From: an uncultured Oscillospiraceae bacterium
GTDB taxonomy: Bacteria; Bacillota; Clostridia; Oscillospirales; Ruminococcaceae
Length of the DNA: 64,000 nucleotides
NCBI GenBank assembly: GCA_910589145.1
Contig: CAJUSD010000011.1
Span: 1 to 64,000 of the forward strand
Direction: 5' to 3'
The stretch's first letter is position 1; the number at the start of each line of letters is the position of its first letter. The notes under the pieces are model-generated. The model saw nothing but the letters and a program-made list of their open reading frames with translations. It made no database searches and had not been told where the DNA came from. Both the position numbers and the translations under genes were made by a program. This document shows, one piece after another, positions 8,433 through 17,039 of this stretch.

Positions 8433-8909
8433 ATGGCCAAGGAACAGAAAACGCTTACCGTGGAAGGATTTCGAAAACTTGAGGAGCGTTTGGAATACTT
8501 AAAAACAACAAAACGGACTGAAATTGCGGATAATATTCGCCTGGCCCGTTCCTATGGAGACCTTTCTGAAAACAGCGAATATGATGAAGCAAAAAATGAA
8601 CAGGGTATAGTAGAGCAGGAAATTCTCGAATTAGAAGAAACCCTGAAAAACGCAAAAGTGGTAGATGAAAGCAACCTGAATATGGACTATGTCAGTGTTG
8701 GGTTGGCTGTTCGGCTGCTGAATATGGAGGAAAACCGGGAAATTCAATACCGGATTGTAGGTTCCTCAGAATCTAATCCTTCCCAGGGAATGATCTCTGA
8801 TGAATCCCCCATTGGTAAGAGCCTTATCGGCAAACGCCTCAACGATTTGGTTGAGATTGTTATCCCCAAGGGAACCTATCACTTTAAAATTATTGGGATT
8901 TCAAAATAA
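8433..8909 (+). CDS. greA: Transcription elongation factor GreA
   Basis: The 158-residue protein is full length for GreA. The N-terminal coiled coil carries the acidic tip and the GDLSENSEYDEAK motif (about residues 41-53). The C-terminal FKBP-like domain ends with the KGTYHFKIIGI-type strand. GreA enters the RNA polymerase secondary channel and stimulates cleavage of backtracked transcripts. The gene starts at ATG 8433 behind AAGGAGG, has its own promoter and is followed by a terminator, so it is monocistronic. Confidence 0.96.
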   Translation: MAKEQKTLTVEGFRKLEERLEYLKTTKRTEIADNIRLARSYGDLSENSEYDEAKNEQGIVEQEILELEETLKNAKVVDESNLNMDYVSVGLAVRLLNMEENREIQYRIVGSSESNPSQGMISDESPIGKSLIGKRLNDLVEIVIPKGTYHFKIIGISK

Positions 8910-8931
8910 TGTAAGAGTTTTATTTCCATGT

Positions 8932-8961
8932 AGGGCTGCTCTGTTCCGGGCAGCCCTTTTT
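8932..8961 (+). terminator. Intrinsic terminator of greA
   Basis: AGGGCTGC (8932-8939) pairs with GCAGCCCT (8950-8957) and is followed by a T-run ending at 8961. Confidence 0.88.
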
Positions 8962-8999
8962 GGAAAATATGATCTGTTATATAAAATAAGGATGTGTGA

Positions 9000-10535
9000 A
9001 TGAAAATGTCTGAAAACCATTTAAATCAGAATTCTCAAGTTGATGAACCAGAATTGACTGAGGAGGAACAGGCCCAAAGGCTTTCCGAAGTCCTGCAAAT
9101 CCGCCGGGACAAGCTTTCCGCGCTTCAGCAGGCTGGCCGGGATCCCTTTGAAACAACGGTTTACAACCGCGATACTCTTGCCGCCCAGATTACCGAACAT
9201 TTTGAGGAAATGGAAGGGAAGACAGTTGTCCTGGCAGGCCGTATGATGAGCTGCCGCAATATGGGCAAAGCTTCCTTTGCAGACCTTCAGGATTCCAGCG
9301 GACGTATACAAACTTACATCCGTATCAACGATGTAGGCGAGGACGTTTATGAAGATTTTAAAAAGTGGGATATCGGCGATATTATTGGGCTGGAAGGGTT
9401 TGTATTCCGCACCCGCAGAGGCGAGATCTCCATACACGCCCAGAAAATCCAGCTTTTGTCCAAATCCCTTTTGCCTTTGCCGGAGAAATTCCATGGACTG
9501 AAAGATATGGATCTTCGCTACCGTCAGCGGTATGTGGATTTGATTGTAAATCCAGAGGTTAAGGATACTTTTGTAAAACGCTCCCAGATTTTGAAGGAGA
9601 TACGCGCTTATTTGGATGAAAAGGGATTTCTGGAAGTGGACACCCCCATTTTGCTGCCTTTGGAAATTGGCGCATCAGCCCGTTCCTTTATGACCCATCA
9701 TAATACCTTGGATATGGATATGTATTTACGCATTGAAACGGAATTATATTTAAAGCGGCTGATTGTTGGCGGCTTTGACCGGGTCTACGAAGTTGGGCGT
9801 ATTTTCCGCAATGAGGGTATGGATACGAAACACAATCCAGAATTTACTACAGTTGAACTTTACCAGGCATTTACCGACTATAAGGGTATGATGGATTTAG
9901 TAGAGGAGCTGTATCAGCGTTTAGCAGAAAAAATCTGCGGCGGTTTGAAAATTACTTACCAGGGACAGGAAATTGATATGGGCCATTGGGAACGGCTGAC
10001 CATGGTGGAAGCTGTCAAGAAGTATTCCGGCTGTGACTACAACGATTGGGCTACTGATGAAGATGCACGCAATGCTGCCAAAGAAAAGCATGTTTCTGTT
10101 CCGGCAGATGCTACCAAGGGAACCGTTTTGGCAGAACTGTTTGACGCCTTTGTAGAGGAAAAATTGATTCAGCCTACCTTTATTTACGATTACCCTGTAG
10201 AGAACAGCCCCCTTGCAAAGCGTATTCCTGCTAACCCGGCCTTTACACAGAGATTTGAGTATTTCATCAATGCCTGCGAGTATGGAAATGCCTTTAGTGA
10301 GTTGAACGACCCTATAGACCAGAAGGAGCGGTTTGAAAAGCAGGTTGCCGCCAAGAAGAAAGAAGACCCCAACAGCAGAGCTCAGGTGGACTATGATTAT
10401 GTCACTGCATTGGAATATGGGCTTGCGCCTACAGGGGGCTTAGGGTTTGGCGTAGACCGTTTGGTGATGCTTTTGACAGATTCCGCCTCTATTCGCGATG
10501 TACTGCTGTTCCCCACAATGAAGCCGCTGAACTGA
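9000..10535 (+). CDS. lysS: Lysyl-tRNA synthetase, class II
   Basis: The 511-residue protein has the class IIb layout: an N-terminal OB-fold anticodon domain (about residues 70-185) and a catalytic domain with motif 1 near ILKEIRAYLDEKGFLEVDTP, motif 2 around FRNEGMDTKHNPEFT, and motif 3 in GLGFGVDRLVML near the C-terminus. It charges tRNA-Lys in the cytoplasm. The start is ATG 9000 behind AAGGA; a second in-frame ATG two codons later is possible. No T-box leader is visible. The unknown membrane gene at 10572 follows after 36 bp. Confidence 0.96.
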   Translation: MKMSENHLNQNSQVDEPELTEEEQAQRLSEVLQIRRDKLSALQQAGRDPFETTVYNRDTLAAQITEHFEEMEGKTVVLAGRMMSCRNMGKASFADLQDSSGRIQTYIRINDVGEDVYEDFKKWDIGDIIGLEGFVFRTRRGEISIHAQKIQLLSKSLLPLPEKFHGLKDMDLRYRQRYVDLIVNPEVKDTFVKRSQILKEIRAYLDEKGFLEVDTPILLPLEIGASARSFMTHHNTLDMDMYLRIETELYLKRLIVGGFDRVYEVGRIFRNEGMDTKHNPEFTTVELYQAFTDYKGMMDLVEELYQRLAEKICGGLKITYQGQEIDMGHWERLTMVEAVKKYSGCDYNDWATDEDARNAAKEKHVSVPADATKGTVLAELFDAFVEEKLIQPTFIYDYPVENSPLAKRIPANPAFTQRFEYFINACEYGNAFSELNDPIDQKERFEKQVAAKKKEDPNSRAQVDYDYVTALEYGLAPTGGLGFGVDRLVMLLTDSASIRDVLLFPTMKPLN

Positions 10536-10571
10536 TTAAACAGCTGCCAGTTGAAAGAAATGGGGGCATAG

Positions 10572-11243
10572 ATGAAGGAAAAAAAGATTGACCGCGGTAT
10601 TTTGGCGCTGATTATCGGCATTGCAGTTTTGGCAGTTCTATTTTCCGGCTGGCGGAACCTGCGGAAAGGTGTTTATCTGGGCAATGATTTCTTTTATCGT
10701 GCGGGGGATTGCCTTTATCAAAAGAATTCAGTGAATTATATCCGATCTGTGCCAGAAGATGGCAGTATTGGTTTTACCATTTCGCTGAACGGGAAAGAGC
10801 AGTCCGCCAGTCTGACACGGCAGGAAGATTTTGTTTCCATCACCTATGATGATGGAACTGTTATAGAAGGCATTTGGAACGGTCAATGGTTTTCCGACAG
10901 GGAAACAGGCTTTCCGCTGGAGTTTGGTGCGGACAATATTACTATAACAGTAGGAAACCAGCCTTTCCAGCCCGGAAAGCCTGCTATCAGCAATGCGCTT
11001 TGCCGGATTGCCTGGGGCGGCTTGGAGCGGAAAGGAAGTATGATACTGCTTTGTTTTGGAGGATTTCTGTATGCCCTGGGAGCTGCTGCCTTCCTTTTTC
11101 CAAATGAAGCACACTTCTTCCTGCGCAGGTGGGCTTACCAGAATGCGGAACTTTCTGAATCGGGGCTTTTGATGGAAAAGGCCGGCGGCGTAATTGTTAT
11201 GGTGGTTGGGATTGTGGTTATGTTGGGGCTGTTTATTGTCTGA
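10572..11243 (+). CDS. Unrecognised membrane protein
   Basis: I do not recognise this 223-residue protein. A basic start (KEKKIDR) is followed by a membrane helix at about 10-28, a soluble region of about 110 residues rich in beta-strand patterns, and two hydrophobic helices at about 155-178 and 198-222. The soluble part would lie outside the cell. It follows lysS closely (36 bp, GGGGG-type ribosome binding site) and precedes another unknown membrane-anchored protein, so the three may be co-transcribed. Confidence 0.75.
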   Translation: MKEKKIDRGILALIIGIAVLAVLFSGWRNLRKGVYLGNDFFYRAGDCLYQKNSVNYIRSVPEDGSIGFTISLNGKEQSASLTRQEDFVSITYDDGTVIEGIWNGQWFSDRETGFPLEFGADNITITVGNQPFQPGKPAISNALCRIAWGGLERKGSMILLCFGGFLYALGAAAFLFPNEAHFFLRRWAYQNAELSESGLLMEKAGGVIVMVVGIVVMLGLFIV

Positions 11244-11407
11244 TACAAAATCAGAGATCCTTTGGACAGCAAAAATTTTCGTATCTGTCACAGAACACCT
11301 GTATTTCATTCACAAAAATAAATTAAACTTATTTAAAGATATAGGAAACAAATTCTAGGGTGTTGGTGGAGTAAAAACCGCAGCCTGATGAAAGGAGAGC
11401 CTTCAGG

Positions 11408-12100
11408 ATGGACAAGTATGTTAAAATCTGGGATGTTCCCAAAGGAAAACGATGGGAACATTACTGGAACTATTATAAGGTGCATACAATTGTTGGGGCG
11501 TTTGTATTGCTGCTGCTTGTAATGCTGATTAAGGACGTGTTTTTCCAGGAGAAACCGGATTTAGTGGTTACAGTGGCTTCTACCAAATATTTTACGACTG
11601 AATCCAATGAAGAACTTTCCAGAGTCCTTTCCAGCTATGCCCGGGATTACAATGGAAACAACCATAAGTTTGTTGACCATTATCAGGTAACAATATCCAC
11701 AGAGGCAAACGCCGATATGCAGATGGTAATGGCGTCCCAAACAAAACTGATTGCACAGTTTCAAAATACCGATGCGGCTGTTTTTCTTTTAGATCAGGAT
11801 ATATATGATTATCTTCGCTCTGATGAGGAGGACGGCCTTTATGCTGATATGACAGAAGCGATAGGGGAAGAGGCTGCGCCTTTTGTCAGCGAAGACGGGA
11901 AACGTATCTATTTGAAGGAACTTCCAGCCCTTCAAGATAACGCTGAAATTCAGGCCCTGCCGGATTTGTTTTTCGTAATTCGTTCAGAATCCAATTTAAA
12001 CCGCAAGAACGAACCGAAAGCTGCTCTTGCCTATCAAAATAGTTTGGATTTTTTAAAGAATTTAATCAGCAATAATGCGGAAGCCGAGGCAGAAGTTTAA
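11408..12100 (+). CDS. Unrecognised membrane-anchored extracytoplasmic protein
   Basis: The 230-residue product starts at ATG 11408 behind AAAGGAGAG. About 27 charged and aromatic residues precede a single membrane helix (about 28-46). The remaining roughly 180 residues are soluble and probably extracellular, with alternating strand and helix patterns and an Ala/Glu-rich tail. A type II membrane topology is likely. No catalytic motif was identified. It sits 165 bp after the unknown membrane protein at 10572 and ends before a strong bidirectional terminator. Confidence 0.75.
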   Translation: MDKYVKIWDVPKGKRWEHYWNYYKVHTIVGAFVLLLLVMLIKDVFFQEKPDLVVTVASTKYFTTESNEELSRVLSSYARDYNGNNHKFVDHYQVTISTEANADMQMVMASQTKLIAQFQNTDAAVFLLDQDIYDYLRSDEEDGLYADMTEAIGEEAAPFVSEDGKRIYLKELPALQDNAEIQALPDLFFVIRSESNLNRKNEPKAALAYQNSLDFLKNLISNNAEAEAEV

Positions 12101-12171
12101 GAAGCAGCTGTATTCTATAACAATTACCCAGTGTAGGCTGAAACAATTTTGACGCCTTTTTCTAGTGATAT

Positions 12172-12220
12172 AGAAAAGCAGAATGACATGGTCAATAAGG
12201 CCATGTCATTCTGCTTTTCT
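12172..12220. terminator. Bidirectional terminator between convergent genes
   Basis: A perfect 20-bp stem is formed by AGAAAAGCAGAATGACATGG (12172-12191) and its complement at 12201-12220 around a 9-nt loop. It separates the plus-strand gene ending at 12100 from minus-strand aroK ending at 12250. The A/T-rich stem ends act as T-tracts in both directions. Confidence 0.88.
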
Positions 12221-12249
12221 GCAAAAATTTAATAAAATCTATGGTATAA

Positions 12250-12780
12250 TTAGGCATTGTTTTGTATTGGCAATTCGCAAATGATCCTTACCAGCTCCTG
12301 AACCCCATGGTTTAGGCTCCCGGTGTTTTCAACAATACGATCAGCCACAGCCCTGTATACCCCTTCACGTTTTTGAAAAAGGGTCTTTAGTTCTGCCTCT
12401 GTGCTGGATACTGCCAAAGGACGGGATTCATCGCCCAAAATTCTTTCGCAGCAATCTTGGAATGGGGTGTCCAGGTAGATGATATAGGCTTTTTGGCGTA
12501 TTGCTTCTACGTTTCTCTGGAAGGTAACCGCTCCGCCGCCTGACGCTATTAGGCAGTTGGTTTTTGTGGAAAGTTCCTTCATTGCTTCATATTCCCGGTC
12601 CCGAAATCCCTTTTCTCCGTATTTGTTGAAAATTTCGGACACGGATATTCCTGCCTGCTGCTCAATATATTGGTCGGCATCTATAAACTCCATACCAAGC
12701 TGACGTGCTGCAAACCGCCCTATTGCAGTCTTTCCGCAGCCCATGAACCCGCAGAGAACTACCGATGGAAATTCTGCCAT
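12250..12780 (-). CDS. aroK: Shikimate kinase
   Basis: This 176-residue P-loop kinase has Walker A GFMGCGKT at 11-18, the shikimate-binding aspartate in the FIDADQYIE segment near 32-40, GGGA near 80-83, and the LID arginine in DESRPLA. It phosphorylates shikimate to shikimate-3-phosphate in aromatic amino acid synthesis. It begins 1 bp after the aroE stop, so the two are translationally linked. No other aro genes lie in the window. Confidence 0.94.
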   Translation of the reverse strand: MAEFPSVVLCGFMGCGKTAIGRFAARQLGMEFIDADQYIEQQAGISVSEIFNKYGEKGFRDREYEAMKELSTKTNCLIASGGGAVTFQRNVEAIRQKAYIIYLDTPFQDCCERILGDESRPLAVSSTEAELKTLFQKREGVYRAVADRIVENTGSLNHGVQELVRIICELPIQNNA

Positions 12781-12781
12781 C

Positions 12782-13672
12782 CTAGTTTTCCCCCTTTTCC
12801 TCCACAGATTGTTGAAAACGTTGTTCCATCAGCCCAGTCATTTCTTTTATGACCTTTTCAATTTGTACAGATGTGTAGTTGGAACCATCCCATATAGTGT
12901 GGGCCGCCGCCGCCTGCCATACCAGCATAGCCATTCCGCCCTCTGTTTTACAGCCCATTTTCCGGGCATCAAGCAATAGCTGGGTATCTGTGGGATTATA
13001 AACAGCTTCAAAAACCGCTTTGACCTGACTGAGAAAATCCGCAGGAACAGGGGACTTTCCCATATGGGGGTACATTCCGACAGGGGTAGCATTAATAAGC
13101 AGTTCAAACTCTTTTTCAGGCAGTTTATCTAATGTTGTAATTGATACCTGCGATCCGGGCGCTAAGGAAAGAATATCCCTTTGAAGTGCTTCTGTTTCCG
13201 GCTTTATTCGGCGGACTGCAATCGTTACATGCGCTCCATGGAGCGCACATTCAATGGCAAACATCCGGGCAACTCCTCCCCCGCCTGCAATAAGCACAGG
13301 TTTTGAAAGGTCACAGTTCAAGTTTTCCACAGAATGGAGAAACCCGTCTACATCTGTATTATATCCTACGCTTTTTCCTTCCTGATCCCGACAGAGGACT
13401 GTGTTTACTGCCCCATAACGCTGGGCAGTTTTACTGAGTTTGTCCAAATAAGGAATGATATTTAATTTATGGGGAATGGTGATATTAAAGCCTTTACAGG
13501 CGAGAAGTTCCTTTATGTGGGTGTGAAGTCCTTCCGCAGGCAGTTCAAAGACGCGGTAATCATATCCATTGGCCTTTCCCGAGAGTGCAAACAGCCTTTC
13601 ATGGATTGGCGGCGACATGGTATGAGATAACGGAAAGCCCAACAGCCCAAAGCATGGTTTGTTTTGACTCAT
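12782..13672 (-). CDS. aroE: Shikimate dehydrogenase
   Basis: The 296-residue protein has the AroE substrate domain (FGLLGFPLSHTMSPPIHE near residues 8-25, with the catalytic lysine in TIPHKL near 80-85) and a C-terminal NADP-binding Rossmann domain with AGGGGVAR near 128-135. It reduces 3-dehydroshikimate to shikimate. Its start is 20 bp from the end of fabD, so fatty-acid and shikimate genes appear to share one transcript, fabD-aroE-aroK. Confidence 0.95.
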   Translation of the reverse strand: MSQNKPCFGLLGFPLSHTMSPPIHERLFALSGKANGYDYRVFELPAEGLHTHIKELLACKGFNITIPHKLNIIPYLDKLSKTAQRYGAVNTVLCRDQEGKSVGYNTDVDGFLHSVENLNCDLSKPVLIAGGGGVARMFAIECALHGAHVTIAVRRIKPETEALQRDILSLAPGSQVSITTLDKLPEKEFELLINATPVGMYPHMGKSPVPADFLSQVKAVFEAVYNPTDTQLLLDARKMGCKTEGGMAMLVWQAAAAHTIWDGSNYTSVQIEKVIKEMTGLMEQRFQQSVEEKGEN

Positions 13673-13692
13673 TTTTATTCCCCCTATGCGGT

Positions 13693-14616
13693 TTATGCTT
13701 TTTTGAACAGCTCTGCCGCCTTTTGGAATGTCTTCATGTTTTCCACATTTTGAAAGGTTACGCCTTTTAAGGTTTTACGTACCAATCCGGTCAGAACTTT
13801 ATTGGGTCCTACCTCAATAAAACAATCGCAGCCATCTGCTGCCATATTTTGCAGTTCTGTTACAAATTGAACTGGAGAAGTTAAATGCTGCACAAGATAT
13901 TCTGTATCAATCTGAGAGCGGAGGGTTCCGTCCAGGTTGGAGTAAAACGGAATTTCGGGGATATGGAAAGTCACATCCTTGACTGCTTCCCGGAATTCCT
14001 CTGCAGCGCCAGCCATCAGTCTGGAATGGAAGGCACAGCTTACCGCCAATTTCATGACGCGCGCTCCCTGTTCTGCCAGCTTTGCCGCCGCTGCTTCCGC
14101 TGATTTGGATTCTCCTGCAATTACGGTTTGAACAGGGGAATTATAATTTACTGGGATGACATATCCTTCTGTTTCCTGGCAGACTGCCTCAATTGCGGGG
14201 TTATTACTTCCTATAATTGCGTACATGGCCCCGTCGCTTTGCTGGGAAGCGTGTTCCATTGCTTTTGCTCTGGCTTTTATTACACGAAAACCGTCCTGCT
14301 GAGTGAGGATACCGCTTGCAGTCATTGCGGCATATTCTCCTAGAGAATGTCCTGCAGCACAGTCGGGTTTACAGATTTCGTGTTTCATGACTTCATATGC
14401 TGCCAGGGAAAGGGTATATATCACTGGCTGGGATATTACCGTTTGCGCAAGCTCTTGATCCGTACCCTCAAAAGAAACCTTCGCCACATCAAAGCCAAAG
14501 GCTTCCGCTGCTGCGTTGTAGATTTCCTGGACATAAGGGAACTCTTGGTAAAGTTCCTGTCCCATGCCTGGATACTGGGAACCCTGTCCGCTGAATAAAA
14601 ATGCTGTCTTATTCAT
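13693..14616 (-). CDS. fabD: Malonyl-CoA:ACP transacylase
   Basis: FabD of 307 residues starts FLFSGQGSQYPGMGQ and carries the nucleophile Ser91 in AGHSLGEY, with the catalytic histidine in SCAFHSRLM near 200. It transfers malonyl groups from CoA to ACP to feed elongation. In many clostridia fabD sits inside the fab operon between fabK and fabG. Here it is transcribed away from fabH and leads aroE and aroK. It is the only fabD in the window. Confidence 0.95.
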   Translation of the reverse strand: MNKTAFLFSGQGSQYPGMGQELYQEFPYVQEIYNAAAEAFGFDVAKVSFEGTDQELAQTVISQPVIYTLSLAAYEVMKHEICKPDCAAGHSLGEYAAMTASGILTQQDGFRVIKARAKAMEHASQQSDGAMYAIIGSNNPAIEAVCQETEGYVIPVNYNSPVQTVIAGESKSAEAAAAKLAEQGARVMKLAVSCAFHSRLMAGAAEEFREAVKDVTFHIPEIPFYSNLDGTLRSQIDTEYLVQHLTSPVQFVTELQNMAADGCDCFIEVGPNKVLTGLVRKTLKGVTFQNVENMKTFQKAAELFKKA

Positions 14617-14790
14617 AATAATTCCTTCTTCCTGTAAATTAAGGGTTTTCTTTTAGAGGCTGTGTTGTACAGCGAAAATCTGGCTTATTCGTTTTCCCTG
14701 GCCAGTTTGTACTGTCCGCGAATTAGAATTCGCTAGGTGGAAAAGCCCTTTTATTTTTCCTTACGAGGCTTTACGGGATTTGGACTTATA

Positions 14791-14965
14791 CCCCCACACC
14801 AGGGAATTTTGCTTTCGCAAACGGGCTTTTTGATTTTCCTCTTAGGGATTGCTTTTCCATACTTGTTAGCAGGGGAGTTTCGCGCTTGCGAGCGCGACCA
14901 GGGAACTTTTGAGGAAAGTTCCCTGGACCTTCAAACCTTTTTAATCTGCTTTTGGTTGTACTCGG
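14791..14965 (-). repeat. Modular intergenic repeat, copy B (complete, minus orientation)
   Basis: Read on the minus strand, this is the most complete copy. It has GAGTACAACC and AAGCAGATTAAAAAGG, then a perfect 12-bp hairpin CCAGGGAACTTT-CCTCA-AAAGTTCCCTGG, then CGCGCT-CGCA-AGCGCG, GCGAAACTCCCCTGC, a variable spacer, and finally TTTGC-GAAA-GCAAA followed by ATTCCCTGG. It lies between the divergent fabD and fabH genes. The open frame seen here on the plus strand is a by-product of the repeat. Confidence 0.85.
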
Positions 14966-15017
14966 CTTTGGTTTATGCCCGCAAACCAGCTTTTTCTCCT
15001 ATGATGACAAAAATGTA

Positions 15018-15046
15018 TTGACAAACTGCTGTCAACCTCATACAAT
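15018..15046 (+). promoter_or_regulatory. Promoter of the fab/acc operon with an overlapping palindrome
   Basis: TTGACA (15018-15023), 17 bp, TACAAT (15041-15046). The -35 is itself half of a perfect inverted repeat, TTGACA-N6-TGTCAA (15018-15035), a natural operator position. No match to the known FapR consensus was recognised. The leader to fabH is about 135 nt. Confidence 0.75.
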
Positions 15047-15186
15047 GAATATACTGTTGGAAAATAACGAGTGTTACATTTCCCGCAAGACCTAGTATAT
15101 CAGAAATCCCTTCCTTATGTCAATAATAGTGAGATTGGGAACTGCTCATATAGGTAATAAATGAAGTGAAACAGGAGGCAAAAAGG

Positions 15187-16194
15187 ATGAATGGAATAAC
15201 AATCCTATCCACGGGCCGGTATCTTCCAGAGGACTGCATTGCAAATGAAGATTTTACAAAGTATGTAGAGACCTCAGACGAATGGATACGCACTCGTACA
15301 GGCATAGCAACACGGCACTTTGCCAATGGGGAGCCCACATGGTATATGGGTGCAATGGCAGCGAAAGCTGCAATGGAACAGGGCAAAATACAGCCAGAGG
15401 AAATTGATATGGTTTTGGTTTCCTGTTGTACGCCGGATTATTTAACCCCATCTATGGCGTGCATGATTCAGCGGGAGTTAGGGTTGAACCATGCCCACTG
15501 TATTGATATTAATTCCGCCTGTTCCGGTTTTGCATATGGCCTTGATATGGCGCGCCGGTATTTAAACTGTGGGGATGATATTGAGACAGTACTTTTAGTT
15601 TCTACAGAACGGTTATCGCAGATGATAGACTTTACAGACCGGAGTACCTGTGTGTTATTAGGAGACGGAGCAGGCTCGGTTATTGTAAGACGCCGTGAAA
15701 ATGCCTTATATGCCTTTAGCGGCGGGGCAATCGGGGAAAGCGGCGCAGCGTTAAACGCTAAGCATCCCCGTTATGAAAGCCCATTTGGAAAATTGGAAAC
15801 CCGTAAAGAATATTATGAGTTTCCAGAAGTGCGGGAAAAGTTTTTGTATATGGATGGACGGGAAGTTTATCGTTTTTCAACGAAAGTATTTCCAGAACTG
15901 CTTCGCATCTGCTGTGGGAAGCTGGGGATAGGGGTATCAGATTTGGATCATATTATTCCACATCAGGCCAACTATAGGATTGTAGATACTGCATTGAAGG
16001 TTCTGGGGATGGAACCAGAGGAAAAGGAAAAAGTGTTTTTAAATTTGGACAAGTATGGAAATACAGGAAGTGCGTCAATTCCCATTGCACTGGATGAAAT
16101 GAATGAACAGGGACTTCTTAAACGTGGGGATAAAGTAGCAGTTGCCGGGTTTGGCGGCGGGCTGACCTATGCTGGCGTTGTTTTTGAATGGTAG
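15187..16194 (+). CDS. fabH: Beta-ketoacyl-ACP synthase III
   Basis: The start is ATG 15187, 8 bp after AGGAGG; an upstream GTG at 15166 is poorly placed. The 335-residue enzyme has the FabH triad Cys112 (NSACSGF), His259 (IIPHQANYR) and Asn292 (YGNTGS). It condenses an acyl-CoA primer with malonyl-ACP to start fatty acid synthesis; primer preference cannot be read here. It is the first gene of fabH-fabG-fabF-accB-fabZ-accC-accDA-acpP and follows a strong promoter directly. Confidence 0.95.
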   Translation: MNGITILSTGRYLPEDCIANEDFTKYVETSDEWIRTRTGIATRHFANGEPTWYMGAMAAKAAMEQGKIQPEEIDMVLVSCCTPDYLTPSMACMIQRELGLNHAHCIDINSACSGFAYGLDMARRYLNCGDDIETVLLVSTERLSQMIDFTDRSTCVLLGDGAGSVIVRRRENALYAFSGGAIGESGAALNAKHPRYESPFGKLETRKEYYEFPEVREKFLYMDGREVYRFSTKVFPELLRICCGKLGIGVSDLDHIIPHQANYRIVDTALKVLGMEPEEKEKVFLNLDKYGNTGSASIPIALDEMNEQGLLKRGDKVAVAGFGGGLTYAGVVFEW

Positions 16195-16239
16195 TATGGC
16201 AGTTAGGAACAATAAAATGGTTTTTAGGAGACAGAAAGG

Positions 16240-17001
16240 GTGTTTCTTGTGGATAAGACAGTTAAAACGGCTTTAATTACAGGCGCATCCCAGGGAATAG
16301 GCGCTGCTATTGCGGTGCGTTTGGCAAAGGCGGGCATGAATATCGCTATTAACTGCTATAATCAGCAGCTGGCCGATACTGACGGGGCGGCGGTCGCAGA
16401 ACAGTGCCGGGCTTTCGGTGTAGAAGCTAAATGCTATGTAGCCGACGTATCCCGGTTCAGCCAATGCCAGGAGATGGTGAAGGCAGTAGCAGAGGATTTT
16501 GGCTCCCTGGACGTTTTGGTGAATAATGCGGGGATTACCAGGGACGGGCTTCTGCCCAGAATGAGTGAGGAGCAGTTCGATGCGGTAATCTCTGTGAACT
16601 TGAAAAGTGTTTTCAATATGATGCGCCATGCAAGCGGCGTGATGATCCGCCAGAAAAGCGGCAGGATTATTAACGTCAGCTCTGTATCGGGACTGTATGG
16701 CAATCCGGGGCAGGCAAATTACGCTGCTTCCAAAGCCGGGGTTGTGGGATTGACGAAAACTGCAGCCAAGGAATTGGGCGGGAGAAATATTACAGTCAAT
16801 GCCGTCGCGCCGGGATTTATTCGTACTCAGATGACTGACGCGCTTCCTGATAAGGCAAAAGACCTTATGCTTGGTCAGATTTCCCTGAAACGTTTTGGCG
16901 AACCGGAAGACGTTGCCAATGCTGTAGCTTTCCTTGCTTCTGACGATGCAGCTTATATTTCTGGACAGGTTTTGGAGATCGACGGATGTATTTCAATGTG
17001 A
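16240..17001 (+). CDS. fabG: 3-oxoacyl-ACP reductase
   Basis: This 253-residue short-chain dehydrogenase has the NADPH motif TGASQGIG at 14-21, NNAG at 95-98, and the catalytic Ser148, Tyr161 and Lys165 (NVSSVSG, YAASK). It reduces 3-ketoacyl-ACP in each elongation cycle. The start is GTG 16240 (AGGAG 9 bp upstream); GTG 16249, behind AGAAAGG, is an equal alternative and would shorten it by three residues. It lies between fabH and fabF. A second SDR at 24921 is outside this operon. Confidence 0.93.
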   Translation: MFLVDKTVKTALITGASQGIGAAIAVRLAKAGMNIAINCYNQQLADTDGAAVAEQCRAFGVEAKCYVADVSRFSQCQEMVKAVAEDFGSLDVLVNNAGITRDGLLPRMSEEQFDAVISVNLKSVFNMMRHASGVMIRQKSGRIINVSSVSGLYGNPGQANYAASKAGVVGLTKTAAKELGGRNITVNAVAPGFIRTQMTDALPDKAKDLMLGQISLKRFGEPEDVANAVAFLASDDAAYISGQVLEIDGCISM

Positions 17002-17039
17002 GTTTTACTTGGATGGGTATTTTTAGGAGGTAAACAACT

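Noticed and set aside
14737..15021. 94-codon plus-strand frame between fabD and fabH
   Set aside because: It is built almost entirely from the modular intergenic repeat and has no ribosome binding site.
15060..15120. FapR operator near the fabH promoter
   Set aside because: CCTAGTATAT superficially resembles part of the FapR site, but the inverted-repeat partner is missing.
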